Under the pieces are notes generated by a model, which made no database searches, was not told the DNA's origin, and saw only the letters and a program-made list of their open reading frames with translations. From Candidatus Nanopelagicales bacterium (GTDB lineage Bacteria; Actinomycetota; Actinomycetes; S36-B12): DNA of 64,000 bases. The DNA is taken from contig JAQTZL010000005.1 of the NCBI GenBank assembly GCA_028687755.1, forward strand, positions 62,001 to 126,000, given 5' to 3'. The translations under genes and the position numbers were made by a program. Numbering within the stretch: position 1 is the first letter of the stretch; each line of letters starts with the position of its first letter. Below, piece by piece: positions 28,442 through 37,768 of this stretch.

Positions 28442-29140
28442 TTACGGCTTGAGCGAAACTCCTACGTATGGCTCACCGGTAACGATCGTGATCAGGCGCC
28501 GGGTGACGGAGACCGCATGGTCGGCATATCGCTCGTAGTAGCGCGAGAGCAAGGTGATGTCGATTGCTGTCTCGACGCCATGCTCCCAGCTGGAATTGAG
28601 TACGGCCCGGAAGAGCTCACGGTGGAGGCGATCAACAACCTCATCGTGAGCTGCAATGTCTGTGGCAAGGGTCAAATCTTTGGTGGCGATCACCTGAGCA
28701 GTCTTGGTGACAATGGCTTGGGCAAGCGCGCCCATTTGTTCAAAGGTTTCGCGGAGATCTTCGGGAACCACTGCATTTGGGAAGCGCATCCGTGCTTGCT
28801 TGGCCACGTGCGAGGCTAAATCGCCCATGCGTTCAAGGGAAGCAGCGATGCGCAAAGAGCCGATCAGGATCCGAAGATCGCGATCGGTGGGCTGCTGTAG
28901 GGAGATGAGATCAAAGCAGCGCTCTTCGATTTGCGAGGTCAGGATGTCGATGCGCTCATCTTGGGCGATGACGGCCTGGGCCAAATCATTATCGGCATCG
29001 AGTAAGGACTGGGTGGCCATGAACATCGCGGAGCCCACGAGATCGGCAACTTCAACCAATCCCGCGTTAACGGCTTCTAGATCTTCGGCATATGCCACTG
29101 GAACGCTTTTCCTCCTACGGCGTGGAGCATACGTTGCCAT
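28442..29140 (-). CDS. phoU: PhoU-type phosphate signalling protein
   Basis: A 232-residue two-repeat helical-bundle protein that links the Pst transporter state to the phosphate sensor kinase. SLERMGDLASHVAKQARMRF near residue 97 and YYERYADHAVSVTRRLITIVTGE near the C-terminus are the paired E/D-rich metal-binding motifs of PhoU. Start ATG 29140 follows AAGGA at a good distance; earlier in-frame starts (29164, 29188) have none. The N-terminus is unusually basic (APRRRRKSVP). It is divergent from senX3-regX3. Confidence 0.93.
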   Translation of the reverse strand: MATYAPRRRRKSVPVAYAEDLEAVNAGLVEVADLVGSAMFMATQSLLDADNDLAQAVIAQDERIDILTSQIEERCFDLISLQQPTDRDLRILIGSLRIAASLERMGDLASHVAKQARMRFPNAVVPEDLRETFEQMGALAQAIVTKTAQVIATKDLTLATDIAAHDEVVDRLHRELFRAVLNSSWEHGVETAIDITLLSRYYERYADHAVSVTRRLITIVTGEPYVGVSLKP

Positions 29141-29170
29141 GAGTCCATCCTTGAGTTGCAACATGGCCAA

Positions 29171-29221
29171 AGGTTGAACGAAAGGCAACGAGTTGGTGAA
29201 CGCTTAGAGGGAAGGATGAAC
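29171..29221 (-). promoter_or_regulatory. PHO-box-like direct repeats between phoU and senX3
   Basis: On the minus strand three GTTCANC words occur in the same orientation: GTTCATC (29221-29215), GTTCACC (29201-29195) and GTTCAAC (29179-29173), spaced 20 and 22 bases. Streptomyces PHO boxes are 11-base direct repeats starting GTTCACC, so the spacing is about two units. The location between phoU and the phosphate two-component genes suggests RegX3 autoregulation. Confidence 0.5.
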
Positions 29222-29271
29222 CCTAAGCAAATGGTTCGTGGTTTCGTGCGAATAATTTTCATCTGACCCAC

Positions 29272-30423
29272 TTGGCTGCCTATCCTTCAATAGTGGCCAG
29301 CACCTTCCTTCGAGCGCAAACGGCAGATGGGCTTGTAGTGGACTACCAAGAGATCCCAGACGAGGTTTCCCGGATTTTGGCTGTTCTGCCCTCGGTCTCC
29401 ATCGTGGTTGATCAAGATGGCACCGTTCTTCGGGCTAGCGCGAAAGCCTTGGCTCTGGGCTTGGTGAATCGCAACACCATCGCGATTCGCGATTTGGCCA
29501 AGTTGGTTCATGCAGTGGCTGACGACGGTGAAGCTCGCGAACAAGAGATGCGTGTGCGCCGTCCACCACTTGGTCGCGAACTCCTAGAACTACGCGTTCG
29601 AGTTGCGGACCTTGGTACGGGCGCAATCTTGGTTTTGATTGACGACCTTGCTGAAGAGCGTCGAGTTGATGCCGTGCGTAGAGATTTTGTTGCCAACATC
29701 AGTCATGAACTCAAAACTCCCGTCGGTGCGCTTTCTGTACTAGCAGAAGCGATTCAATCGGCGAGCGAGGATCCAGAACAGGTCCGACACTTTGCCCAAC
29801 GCATGCAGATGGAAGCAACGCGTCTTGGACATCTTGTACAAGACGTTATCGATCTATCTCGCTTGCAAGGTGATGATCCACTGAGCCATGCAGCAGTCGT
29901 AAACATTGACGAAGTAATTGCGCTTGCCATTGAAGATGTACGCATGCTTGCGGAAACTCGCGAAATTGATCTCGTCATCGCTGCGGAAGCGCCAACGTTT
30001 GTATATGCGGATGCAGGCCAAGTGCAAACAGCTGTGCGCAACTTGTTGGTCAATGCCATTGCCTATTCGTCCGATGGTACGAGTGTTGCCGTGCATTCAC
30101 GTGAAATCGACTCAATCGTAGAAATCATGGTGAAAGATCAAGGTGTAGGAATTCCTGCTAACGATCTCGATCGCATTTTTGAACGCTTCTACCGTGTTGA
30201 TCCGGCTCGTTCGCGAGTAACCGGTGGTACTGGGTTGGGATTAGCGATCGTGAAACATGTGTGTCAAAACCATGGTGGAGAATGCACCGTTTGGTCCGAA
30301 GTTGGCGTGGGTTCAACTTTCACCTTGCGCCTACCAACATTTGTTGGCGAAGACGCTAACCAGCAAGGTGATGAGGCAACGATTATTGAGATATCGGCAC
30401 CATTCGGGGAGCTGCAGTCATGA
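29272..30423 (+). CDS. senX3: SenX3-like sensor histidine kinase without membrane segments
   Basis: Kinase partner of the phosphate response regulator. A PAS-like region (about residues 30-135; LPSVSIVVDQDGTVLRASAKA) is followed by the dimerisation/phosphoacceptor helix with His145 in NISHELKTPVGAL, then the ATPase with NLLVNAIAYSSDG (N box), DQGVGIP (G1) and GGTGLGLAIV (G2). Mycobacterial SenX3 has two N-terminal helices; here an in-frame stop at 29224 precedes the start region and no hydrophobic stretch exists, so the protein appears soluble. The start is weak (TTG 29272 or GTG 29293). It overlaps regX3 by four bases. Confidence 0.9.
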   Translation: MAAYPSIVASTFLRAQTADGLVVDYQEIPDEVSRILAVLPSVSIVVDQDGTVLRASAKALALGLVNRNTIAIRDLAKLVHAVADDGEAREQEMRVRRPPLGRELLELRVRVADLGTGAILVLIDDLAEERRVDAVRRDFVANISHELKTPVGALSVLAEAIQSASEDPEQVRHFAQRMQMEATRLGHLVQDVIDLSRLQGDDPLSHAAVVNIDEVIALAIEDVRMLAETREIDLVIAAEAPTFVYADAGQVQTAVRNLLVNAIAYSSDGTSVAVHSREIDSIVEIMVKDQGVGIPANDLDRIFERFYRVDPARSRVTGGTGLGLAIVKHVCQNHGGECTVWSEVGVGSTFTLRLPTFVGEDANQQGDEATIIEISAPFGELQS

Positions 30424-31100
30424 CCAAAATTTTGATCGTTGAAGACGAAGAGTCTTTTTCTGAAGCTCTGTCATTCATGTTGAAACGTGAAGGCTATGAA
30501 GTAGAAGTAGCGGCCGATGGCCATAAAGCTGTTGAACTGTTCGAACGCAATGGTGCAGATCTCCTGTTACTTGACCTTATGTTGCCCGGCCTGTCGGGCA
30601 CTGAAGTGTGTAAGCACATTCGTGCAAAATCTTCTGTTCCCATCATCATGCTTTCAGCAAAAGATGGCGAGATCGACAAAGTGCTAGGGCTAGAGCTCGG
30701 TGCCGATGATTACGTCACGAAGCCATTTTCTTCACGTGAGTTACTCGCTCGAGTCAAGGCAGTGCTTCGTCGTCATGGAGAAGTTGAAGATTTACTTCCC
30801 ACCACGGTTGAAGAAGGACCCGTGCGTATTGACTTGGATCGTCACGTAGTTTCGGTGCGTGGTGAACAGATCACGATGCCGCTTAAAGAATTCGATCTCT
30901 TGGAGTTCTTGGTGCGTAACGCAGGTCGCGTCATGACCCGTAATCAACTCATCGACCGTATTTGGGGCGCTGACTACGTCGGTGACACCAAGACTCTTGA
31001 TGTTCACATCAAGCGGTTGCGCGCAAAGGTTGAAGTAGACCCCGCAAATCCCGTGCACCTGCTGACGGTGCGTGGGTTGGGTTACCGCTACCAGGCTTGA
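30420..31100 (+). CDS. regX3: Phosphate response regulator RegX3 (OmpR/PhoB family)
   Basis: A 226-residue regulator. The receiver domain has the acidic pocket Glu8/Asp9, the phosphoacceptor Asp52 in LLLLDLMLPG, and conserved S/T and K residues in MLSAKDGE and DDYVTKPFSSREL. The winged helix contains MPLKEFDLLEFLVRNAGRVM and TKTLDVHIKRLRAKVE. ATGA overlap with the kinase gene shows an operon. It converges on the lipoprotein gene with a 3-base gap. Confidence 0.95.
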   Translation: MTKILIVEDEESFSEALSFMLKREGYEVEVAADGHKAVELFERNGADLLLLDLMLPGLSGTEVCKHIRAKSSVPIIMLSAKDGEIDKVLGLELGADDYVTKPFSSRELLARVKAVLRRHGEVEDLLPTTVEEGPVRIDLDRHVVSVRGEQITMPLKEFDLLEFLVRNAGRVMTRNQLIDRIWGADYVGDTKTLDVHIKRLRAKVEVDPANPVHLLTVRGLGYRYQA

Positions 31101-31103
31101 GTT

Positions 31104-31682
31104 CTACTCAGCTGAAGTGGCGCTTGCAGCTGGAGTCGCTGCAGGGAGCACGTCACTCAAGGTCACCGTGTTGGTGATGCCTGCGTAGAAGCCAGTGTCA
31201 GGAACCGTCATGACTGAGATCTTCAGTTGTCCGGCATTTTGGAAGTTAAAGGTCACAGGAACGTAGGTGCTAACCGCCGGTTTGGCACCACGAACGGGAG
31301 CCTTCGTTGCGGCATTTTGGTAGCCAAAGGCGACTGCACCGCCACCCAGAATCGGCTTGAGTGCTGGGGTGAAGGAGATCGCCTTGCCATCAACCTCGAC
31401 ACTGTCGACCACATCAACGGTGATGCCGTTGTTGACGATCGTTCCGATGAGTTGAGCCGGGCCAACTCCCTGACCCTTGACCAAGGTCACGTTCACCACT
31501 TCCATATCGCCAACCTGCGCCTCAATCCCGTTGCCGGTATTCATGCCAGATTGCATGTTGGTGGTGGCCTCTTTGCCGTTCCAGCAGCCTGAGAGGGCTG
31601 GCAGGGCCACGAGGGCGATAGCAGCCATGGCAATTGAGCTGCGGCGGGCAAGGGCGCGTTGGGTCAGGTTTACGTTCGTCAC
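31104..31682 (-). CDS. LpqE-like lipoprotein
   Basis: A 192-residue predicted lipoprotein. A basic start region is followed by a hydrophobic helix and the lipobox LSGC near residue 32, then an Ig-like beta-rich domain ([41 protein letters not shown]). In M. tuberculosis lipoprotein gene lpqE sits next to carD in the same divergent arrangement (from memory), and the copper-chaperone-like fold is compatible, but no His/Met metal motif is obvious. The start is uncertain: GTG 31682 places the lipobox sensibly, and an ATG at 31757 would overlap carD's start codon. Confidence 0.8.
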   Translation of the reverse strand: MTNVNLTQRALARRSSIAMAAIALVALPALSGCWNGKEATTNMQSGMNTGNGIEAQVGDMEVVNVTLVKGQGVGPAQLIGTIVNNGITVDVVDSVEVDGKAISFTPALKPILGGGAVAFGYQNAATKAPVRGAKPAVSTYVPVTFNFQNAGQLKISVMTVPDTGFYAGITNTVTLSDVLPAATPAASATSAE

Positions 31683-31756
31683 AAGGGAAGAGTAGCGACC
31701 AGATTTTGGGGTGTCTTCTCGTGGTAGTCTTAACCCCTCGAAAGGGGTTTTACTCA

Positions 31757-32239
31757 ATGGCTTTCAACGTTGGCGACACTGTCGTCTACCCACATCATGG
31801 GGCGGCAGTTATCGAAGCCGTGGAGATGCGCAAGATCAAAGGTGAGGATCGCGAGTACCTCGTCCTCCGCGTGGCTCAGGGCGATCTGACTGTTCGCGTT
31901 CCCTCTGACAATGTCGATCTCGTCGGCGTTCGCGATGTGGTCAATGCCGCTGGCTTGGAGCGCGTATTTAACGTGCTTCGCCAGCCATATACCGAAGAAC
32001 CCACCAACTGGTCCCGCCGGTACAAGGCAAATCTTGAGAAGCTCGCTTCAGGCGATGTCATCAAGGTGGCTGAAGTAGTGCGCGATTTGTGGCGTCGTGA
32101 AAAAGAACGTGGTCTTTCAGCTGGCGAAAAGCGGATGCTGGCCAAGGCTCGTCAAATTCTTGTGAGTGAGCTGGCTCTAGCTGAGAAGACCAACGAGGTT
32201 AAGGCTGAGGCCATCCTCGATGAGGTCCTCGCCTCCTAG
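31757..32239 (+). CDS. carD: CarD RNA polymerase-binding transcription factor
   Basis: Stabilises RNA polymerase open complexes, especially at rRNA promoters. The 160-residue protein has an N-terminal Tudor-like RNAP-interaction domain ([39 protein letters not shown]) and a C-terminal helical DNA-binding domain with the conserved tryptophan in [17 protein letters not shown]. Start ATG 31757 follows an AAGGGG site. It is the first gene of carD-ispD-ispF-cysS-rlmB; ispD begins two bases after its stop. Confidence 0.97.
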   Translation: MAFNVGDTVVYPHHGAAVIEAVEMRKIKGEDREYLVLRVAQGDLTVRVPSDNVDLVGVRDVVNAAGLERVFNVLRQPYTEEPTNWSRRYKANLEKLASGDVIKVAEVVRDLWRREKERGLSAGEKRMLAKARQILVSELALAEKTNEVKAEAILDEVLAS

Positions 32240-32241
32240 AC

Positions 32242-32952
32242 GTGAGTGTTCTAGGGCGCACTGCTGCCCTGGTACCAGCCGCCGGGCGCGGTGAGCGTCT
32301 GGGTGCTGGGGTTCCAAAAGCACTGCGACCAATTGGTGGAACACCGATGCTGGTGCATGCAGTGCATGCGTTAGCTGGTTCGCGCAGCGTTGATCTCATC
32401 GTTATTGCTGCTCCAGAAGAAGCCGTAGAAAGCGTGCGGGCACTGTTTCTCGAAGATATTGGCGCTGAAGTTATCGTTGTGAGTGGCGGTGAGACCCGGC
32501 AAGCCTCCGTCTCTCACGCACTGCTCGAGCTTCCTGATGATGTCGATGTGGTGCTCGTTCATGACGCCGCTCGACCATTTGTGCCAACCGAAATTGTGAG
32601 CGCAATCGTGGCAGAGGTACGCAATGGATATCCCGCTGTTATCCCAGCACTTTTGGTCACTGACACCATCAAGCAGGTCAATGCGGATGATCTCGTGATC
32701 GCTACCCCCGACCGCAGTTCCCTTCGTGCTGTGCAAACCCCCCAAGGCTTTGATCGCGCTGTTCTACAAGCAGCGCACGCAGCGGCTGTTGAGGATACGG
32801 CGACTGATGATTCAGGTCTGGTCGAACGTCATGGGGTACAGGTTCGCGTGATCGCTGGTCACGAGGAAGCCTTCAAGGTAACTCGACCAATAGATTTGTT
32901 ACTCGCGGAAAGCGTGCTTGCTAAGCGAAGGGCGGCGCTCACTCATGGCTAA
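32242..32952 (+). CDS. ispD: 2-C-methyl-D-erythritol 4-phosphate cytidylyltransferase
   Basis: Third step of the MEP isoprenoid pathway: makes CDP-methylerythritol from CTP and MEP. A 236-residue protein with the nucleotidyltransferase loop [22 protein letters not shown], with catalytic Arg and Lys in place. [11 protein letters not shown] near residue 105 and DTIKQV near 137 are also conserved. It starts with GTG and overlaps ispF by eight bases. Confidence 0.96.
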   Translation: MSVLGRTAALVPAAGRGERLGAGVPKALRPIGGTPMLVHAVHALAGSRSVDLIVIAAPEEAVESVRALFLEDIGAEVIVVSGGETRQASVSHALLELPDDVDVVLVHDAARPFVPTEIVSAIVAEVRNGYPAVIPALLVTDTIKQVNADDLVIATPDRSSLRAVQTPQGFDRAVLQAAHAAAVEDTATDDSGLVERHGVQVRVIAGHEEAFKVTRPIDLLLAESVLAKRRAALTHG

Positions 32953-33451
32953 TCACGAATTGGCTTCCCCGTTGATCGGGATGGGAACCGACGTCCATGC
33001 CTTCCAAGAAGGTCGTGAAATGTGGATGGCCGGATTGCACTGGCCTGGCGTGAATGGGCTTGCAGGCCATTCGGATGCTGACGTTGCTTGTCATGCCTTA
33101 TGCGATGCGTTGCTATCTGCAGCTGGACTTGGAGATCTGGGGTCAGTGTTTGGGACAGACGATCCACGATGGAGCGGCGCATCGGGAATTTCGATGCTCA
33201 CGCATACTGCTGCGTTGGTCAAAGCAGCCGGCTTTGCCATTGCTAATGGATCAGTGCAAGTCATTGGAAATAGTCCACGGATCGGAACCCGCCGCGAAGA
33301 AGCTCAAACTGTGTTGAGCAAAGCGGTTGGCGCACCTATTCGAGTATCCGGAACTACGACTGATGGCTTAGGACTCACTGGTCGCGGTGAAGGCGTAGCT
33401 GCAATCGCCGTTGCTCTTGTGCTGCAACAAGCACCATCGGTAGATCGGTAA
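32945..33451 (+). CDS. ispF: 2-C-methyl-D-erythritol 2,4-cyclodiphosphate synthase
   Basis: Fifth enzyme of the MEP pathway, cyclising CDP-ME 2-phosphate with release of CMP. A 168-residue protein with metal ligands in GTDVHAF (Asp, His) and in [19 protein letters not shown], plus the conserved C-terminal [13 protein letters not shown] substrate loop. Start ATG 32945 lies inside the ispD end. Confidence 0.96.
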   Translation: MANHELASPLIGMGTDVHAFQEGREMWMAGLHWPGVNGLAGHSDADVACHALCDALLSAAGLGDLGSVFGTDDPRWSGASGISMLTHTAALVKAAGFAIANGSVQVIGNSPRIGTRREEAQTVLSKAVGAPIRVSGTTTDGLGLTGRGEGVAAIAVALVLQQAPSVDR

Positions 33452-33460
33452 CCTGCGCTC

Positions 33461-34855
33461 GTGGCACTTTCCTTTTATGACACCGCAACGCGCACTCAGC
33501 GCGAGTTTGTCCCCATCGAGCCGGGCAAGGCTGGGATCTACTTGTGCGGTGCCACCGTGCAGGCGCCGCCACATGTTGGGCATATTCGTAGTGGCGTCGC
33601 CTTTGATGTGCTGCGCCGCTGGTTGATTGCCCGCGACTACGACGTCACTTTCATTCGCAACGTCACCGATATTGATGACAAGATCATCAACAACGGCAAA
33701 GCGCAGGGAATCCCTTACTGGCTTGTTGCTATCAATAACGAGCGCGCTTTCACCGATGCATACAACATCTTGGGTTGCTTGCCACCAACCTATGAGCCAC
33801 GCGCGACCGGTCACATCACCGAGATGGTCACATTGATGCAGCGTCTCATCGAAGCGGGGCATGCCTACGAACTCAATGGCGATGTGTATTTTGATGTGAA
33901 GTCATTTGCAACCTATGGAAATCTGAGTGGCCAAAAACCAGACGACATGGTTGCCTCCGCTGACTCTGAAGCAATGGGTAAGCGTGATGCGCGCGATTTT
34001 GCGATGTGGAAGTCAGTAAAGCCTGGTGAGCCTTCATGGCCAACACCTTTTGGCGATGGGCGGCCAGGTTGGCATATTGAATGTTCGGCGATGGCAGGTA
34101 AATACCTTGGCCCGAATTTTGATATTCATGGGGGCGGCCTTGATTTAATCTTTCCGCATCATGAAAATGAAATTGCGCAGTCGCAAGCTGTAGGCGATGG
34201 TTTCGCGAACTATTGGATGCATAACGCCTGGGTGACTACTGCTGGCGAAAAAATGAGCAAGTCGTTGGGTAACTCACTACTCGTCTCTGAAGTTGTGAAG
34301 CGCATCCGGCCAGTTGATCTGCGCTACTACTTGGTTTCCGTTCATTACCGCTCGATGCTTGAGTATTCGGATGGATCTGTTCAAGAAGCAGGCCAAGCAT
34401 TTCGTCGCATTGAGGGCTTTATCGCACGTGCACAAGAGTTTCTTGGTGCGCAAGCTCAAGGTCTCACTGAAACGCGACCACAGCAATTCGATGATGCGAT
34501 GGATGATGATCTTTCGGTCGCTCAAGGATGCGCGGTGTTACACGACACTGTGCGGGCGGGCAATGCGGCTTTGACTGAGCAGAACCATCAGGATGTCGCC
34601 GTGGCACTTGGTTCAGTTCTTGGAATGTTGGATGTGTTGGGCTTACATCCCCGCGATTGGCCAAAAAGTGCTGGTGGAAGTGACCAGACCACTGAAGTGA
34701 TTGACGGTTTGGTGCAGGCACTGCTTGTTCAGAGGCAAGAAGCACGCGCACGTAAAGACTTTGAAGCAGCTGATGCGATTCGCAATGGATTGGACTCCAT
34801 GGGAATTCGCATTGAGGACACTCCGCAAGGGGCACGTTGGACTCTCGAGCAATAA
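33461..34855 (+). CDS. cysS: Cysteinyl-tRNA synthetase
   Basis: Class I synthetase of 464 residues. The HIGH-type motif is in APPHVGHIRSG (about residue 37) after the zinc-binding Cys of YLCGATVQ. Other zinc ligands lie in HIECSAM and DLIFPHHENE, and the KMSKS loop is GEKMSKSLGNS. It starts GTG 33461 shortly after ispF. The length and the lysine-loop order fit CysS rather than MshC, which is shorter and activates cysteine for mycothiol; the ispF-cysS-rlmB order also supports CysS. Confidence 0.95.
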   Translation: MALSFYDTATRTQREFVPIEPGKAGIYLCGATVQAPPHVGHIRSGVAFDVLRRWLIARDYDVTFIRNVTDIDDKIINNGKAQGIPYWLVAINNERAFTDAYNILGCLPPTYEPRATGHITEMVTLMQRLIEAGHAYELNGDVYFDVKSFATYGNLSGQKPDDMVASADSEAMGKRDARDFAMWKSVKPGEPSWPTPFGDGRPGWHIECSAMAGKYLGPNFDIHGGGLDLIFPHHENEIAQSQAVGDGFANYWMHNAWVTTAGEKMSKSLGNSLLVSEVVKRIRPVDLRYYLVSVHYRSMLEYSDGSVQEAGQAFRRIEGFIARAQEFLGAQAQGLTETRPQQFDDAMDDDLSVAQGCAVLHDTVRAGNAALTEQNHQDVAVALGSVLGMLDVLGLHPRDWPKSAGGSDQTTEVIDGLVQALLVQRQEARARKDFEAADAIRNGLDSMGIRIEDTPQGARWTLEQ

Positions 34856-34893
34856 CTCATCGCGCACGATCTTCTAGCAAGGGGTAACAACAC

Positions 34894-35844
34894 ATGGCAG
34901 GCAATTCACAGCGTCGAGGCGCGATGCGCAACCCTGGCACAAAGAAGGGCGCAACTGTTGGCTCTGGAGGCCAGCGCCGCAAGCAGCTCAAGGGCAAGGG
35001 ACCAACACCAAAGGCTGTTGAGCGCCCGTATCACCAAGCGGCCAAGCGAAAGAAGGCTTCAGAGCGCGCTGCGGATAGTCCTCGTTCGACCTCAACTGGT
35101 GGCCGTCGTCCAGCTCGCCGCGAAGACTCAAGCATGCTCATGGGGCGTAATGCGGTGGTTGAAGGCTTGCGTGCAGGTGTTCCAGGAAAGACCCTCTACA
35201 TGCAAACGCGCGTAGAAGCCGATGATCGTTGGCGCGAGTCACTGCGCCGCGCGATCGCGTCAAATATCCCTGTGCTTGAAGTAACGAAAATTGAACTCGA
35301 TCGCATGACCGATGGCTCCGTGCATCAAGGCATGGTGCTTACCGTTCCCGCATATGAATACTCAGAGCTCAGTGACATCAGTGACAGCAACTTGATCGTT
35401 GCGCTTGATGGCGTGACTGATGCACGCAACCTAGGTGCGATTGCAAGATCTGCTGCCGCTTTTGGTGCCGGTGGCATCGTGGTTCCTGCGCGCCGCTCCG
35501 CTGGCGTGAACGCTGGCGCTTGGAAAACATCTGCAGGTGCTCTCGCCCGCGTTCCAGTAGCTCAGGTCACTAACCTCACGCGTGCATTGAAGTCCCTGCA
35601 AACCTCCGGCTATGCAGTTGTTGGCCTGGCTGCTGAAGCTGAACACACATTTGCTGATTTACCAAAGCGTGTTCTTTCTGAACCAGTCGTGATTGTGATC
35701 GGCTCGGAAGGCAAGGGCCTTTCGCGGTTGGTCGCCGAAACCTGTGACTGGCAAGTGCGTATCGAGATGTTTGACGGCAATGAATCGCTCAATGCTTCCG
35801 TTGCCGCGGGTATCGCTTTACATGCAGTGAGTATCGCTCGCTAG
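34894..35844 (+). CDS. rlmB: 23S rRNA 2'-O-ribose methyltransferase (RlmB/SpoU family)
   Basis: A SPOUT methyltransferase of 316 residues. A basic, disordered extension of about 85 residues (rich in Lys, Arg, Gly) precedes a substrate-binding domain (MLMGRNAVVEGLRAGVPGKTL). The knotted catalytic domain has LIVALDGVTDARNLGAIARSA with the catalytic Asn/Arg and SEGKGLSRLV and NESLNASVAAGIALHA at the C-terminus. E. coli RlmB modifies G2251; the basic extension is typical of actinobacterial members. The start has an AAGGGGT site. It converges with DUF4032 (4-base overlap of stops). Confidence 0.92.
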   Translation: MAGNSQRRGAMRNPGTKKGATVGSGGQRRKQLKGKGPTPKAVERPYHQAAKRKKASERAADSPRSTSTGGRRPARREDSSMLMGRNAVVEGLRAGVPGKTLYMQTRVEADDRWRESLRRAIASNIPVLEVTKIELDRMTDGSVHQGMVLTVPAYEYSELSDISDSNLIVALDGVTDARNLGAIARSAAAFGAGGIVVPARRSAGVNAGAWKTSAGALARVPVAQVTNLTRALKSLQTSGYAVVGLAAEAEHTFADLPKRVLSEPVVIVIGSEGKGLSRLVAETCDWQVRIEMFDGNESLNASVAAGIALHAVSIAR

Positions 35845-37109
35845 TACTCATCCTCGTGCGGAAGATGAAGCAATAGTTCTTGGGTGGTGTCATTGGCATT
35901 GCCGATGCGTGCGCCGAGAACTGATTGCTCGTCTGGCTTCTTTGACAACACATTTTCAATGTAGTCATTGACTGAATCTTCAAACTTCACACTGCTTCCT
36001 GCACGCTCTGACATAAACCAGCGATGCTCTAAGACTTCGTGAAAGATTTGGGCGGGCTCAAGTTTTCGACGCATGTCGTATGGAACTTTTTCCATGACCT
36101 TCTCGAAACGATCATTGACCCAGCGGTGTGCCGCAAATTCCTCATCGTCTGGGCCTGATTCAATTTTGTAGCGATATGAATCAAGGTCGTTGAGTAGGCG
36201 ACGGGCTTGTTGCTCTTCCGCATCGATACCGGTCAAACGCAAGAGACGATGCATGTGATGACCAGGATCCACCACCTTTGGAGTCACCACGACCTGGTCC
36301 TTATCTTGACCAGTGGTGACTTGAAGTTCGGCGACGTCAAACCCAAGATCGTTCAGTCGGCGAATCTGCGCTTCTAGTTCAAAACGATCGGCTCGAGAAA
36401 TCACAAGCGTGCGCTTGAGTTCATTCCAGAGTTTTTCGTAACGCTGGTGCAGGCTGATGCCTACCTCAATTGGGTCGATGCCTTCATGGAGGCGACCGCC
36501 TGCTTGTAGATCAAGGAGTTCGCCAGCAACGTTCGTTGCTGCTGTTTCGAGATCGTAGGCGCGCTGACCATCGCTGAGCTTCTCGTGTAATTCACCGGTT
36601 TCTGCATCAACGAGATAGGCGGCGAATGCGCCAGCGTCGCGTCGAAACAAGGTGTTGGAAAGGGAGCAGTCGTTCCAGGAGAAACCCGCAAGATGCAGTT
36701 GAACGAGTAACACTGCCAGCGCATCGAGCAGGCGAGAAGCAGTATCAAGGCGAAGGCTTGAAGAAAAGAGTGCTCGATAAGGCAATGAGAACTTCAGGTG
36801 CTCGGTGATCAAAGCAGAGGGTAGTGGTTCGCCTAGATGGTCGAAGCGTTCGGAAATCACTGCGACGGGTGAAACGGTAGGAACATCGCGATCAAGTAAT
36901 TCATGAAGTAGTGCGTATTCGCGCGATGCGTAGTACTGCTCAATTTCCTTCACCGCATAGACACGATTGTTGATGCGAACAAAACGCACGATGTGTCGGC
37001 TAATTCCGCGCGGCAGTGCCACGACAAGTTCGTCAGACCATTGCTCCAAGGGAATTTCCCATGGCAAGAACGCCAGTTCAGGTTCCGTCGAGTTACCGGT
37101 GAGGAGCAC
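35841..37109 (-). CDS. DUF4032 protein with kinase-like N-terminal domain
   Basis: A 422-residue cytoplasmic protein. The N-terminal half is protein-kinase-like: VYAVKEIEQYYASREY holds a candidate ATP lysine, VLLVQLHLAGFSWNDCSLSNTLFRR matches a catalytic-loop pattern with Asp and Asn, and AAYLVDAETGELH supplies a possible metal Asp. The C-terminal half is the actinobacterial DUF4032 domain. The function is unknown. It starts with GTG 37109, 90 bases from the divergent lipoprotein gene. Confidence 0.85.
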   Translation of the reverse strand: MLLTGNSTEPELAFLPWEIPLEQWSDELVVALPRGISRHIVRFVRINNRVYAVKEIEQYYASREYALLHELLDRDVPTVSPVAVISERFDHLGEPLPSALITEHLKFSLPYRALFSSSLRLDTASRLLDALAVLLVQLHLAGFSWNDCSLSNTLFRRDAGAFAAYLVDAETGELHEKLSDGQRAYDLETAATNVAGELLDLQAGGRLHEGIDPIEVGISLHQRYEKLWNELKRTLVISRADRFELEAQIRRLNDLGFDVAELQVTTGQDKDQVVVTPKVVDPGHHMHRLLRLTGIDAEEQQARRLLNDLDSYRYKIESGPDDEEFAAHRWVNDRFEKVMEKVPYDMRRKLEPAQIFHEVLEHRWFMSERAGSSVKFEDSVNDYIENVLSKKPDEQSVLGARIGNANDTTQELLLHLPHEDEY

Positions 37110-37199
37110 GTCGAAAGTCTGACATGTCAGTCCGGGATATCGCGAAGACTCTTGGTTACAGTCAATTGCACAAACGTTGCATTTAATACTGGAGGAATT

Positions 37200-37637
37200 G
37201 TGATTCGTACTCGTGGAGCAATGCTGCTCGCAACCGCACTCGTTGCAGGCGCAGCACTTGCAGGATGTTCAAGTAGTGACAGCACTTCAGGTGATGCAAC
37301 ACCAAGCGCATCAGCTTCAATGGTGGGTGGCATGACTGAGTGCACCGAAGCTGCCATCAAGCCAACCTTGGAACAAGGCCTAGCAAAAGACGTGACATTG
37401 ATGTCATGGGATGCCTTGTCGTGTGCTGACGGTTGGGCAGTTGTCGGCGCAACAATCGGTGACGGTGAACATGGTGCGCCAACATCGTTCATCTTTGAAC
37501 AAGAAGGTCAGTTCTGGATTCCAAAGGAGCAGGCAGACGTGTGTGGCACCGTTGACTACAGCAAGACCCCAACGGCGTATCCAGCGGACGCAACAATTCC
37601 CGAGGCACTTTTCGAAGGCGGATGTCTCGCTGGCTAA
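37200..37637 (+). CDS. Small lipoprotein of unknown function
   Basis: A 145-residue lipoprotein. IRTRGAMLLATALVAGAALAGC ends in the lipobox (Cys about residue 23) and is followed by a Ser/Thr/Asp linker and a compact domain with four cysteines (TECTEAA, ALSCADG, ADVCGT, GGCLAG), so disulfides are likely. The start GTG 37200 is preceded by GGAGGAAT. I do not recognise the folded domain. A clear hairpin terminator follows. Confidence 0.8.
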   Translation: MIRTRGAMLLATALVAGAALAGCSSSDSTSGDATPSASASMVGGMTECTEAAIKPTLEQGLAKDVTLMSWDALSCADGWAVVGATIGDGEHGAPTSFIFEQEGQFWIPKEQADVCGTVDYSKTPTAYPADATIPEALFEGGCLAG

Positions 37638-37658
37638 GGAGCACGGTTACATGAAAGA

Positions 37659-37682
37659 GGGGCACCGGATTTGCGGTGCCCC
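37659..37682. terminator. Bidirectional hairpin terminator
   Basis: Perfect 9-bp stem GGGGCACCG (37659-37667) / CGGTGCCCC (37674-37682), loop GATTTG. It follows the lipoprotein gene on the plus strand and the tRNA-Thr gene on the minus strand, where TCTTT follows the stem. Confidence 0.8.
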
Positions 37683-37695
37683 TCATTCATTGCAG

Positions 37696-37768
37696 AGCCC
37701 CCAGTCGGAATCGAACCAACGACATCCTCATTACAAGTGAGGTGCTCTACCAACTGAGCTATAGGGGC
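37696..37768 (-). tRNA. tRNA-Thr (anticodon TGT)
   Basis: On the minus strand the acceptor GCCCCTA (37768-37762) pairs with TGGGGGC (37703-37697). The anticodon stem CCTCA/TGAGG encloses CTTGTAA, giving TGT. The D arm has AGCTCAGTTGGTAGAGC and the T arm GGTTCGATTCC. The discriminator is T and no CCA is encoded. Confidence 0.95.

Noticed and set aside
29272-29293. Upstream extension of senX3 to include membrane helices
   Set aside because: The frame has a stop at 29224 and the intervening 16 codons are not hydrophobic.
33461-34855. MshC (mycothiol ligase) instead of CysS
   Set aside because: The length of 464 residues, full C-terminal anticodon region and place after ispF fit CysS; MshC is about 410 residues and lies elsewhere in actinobacteria.
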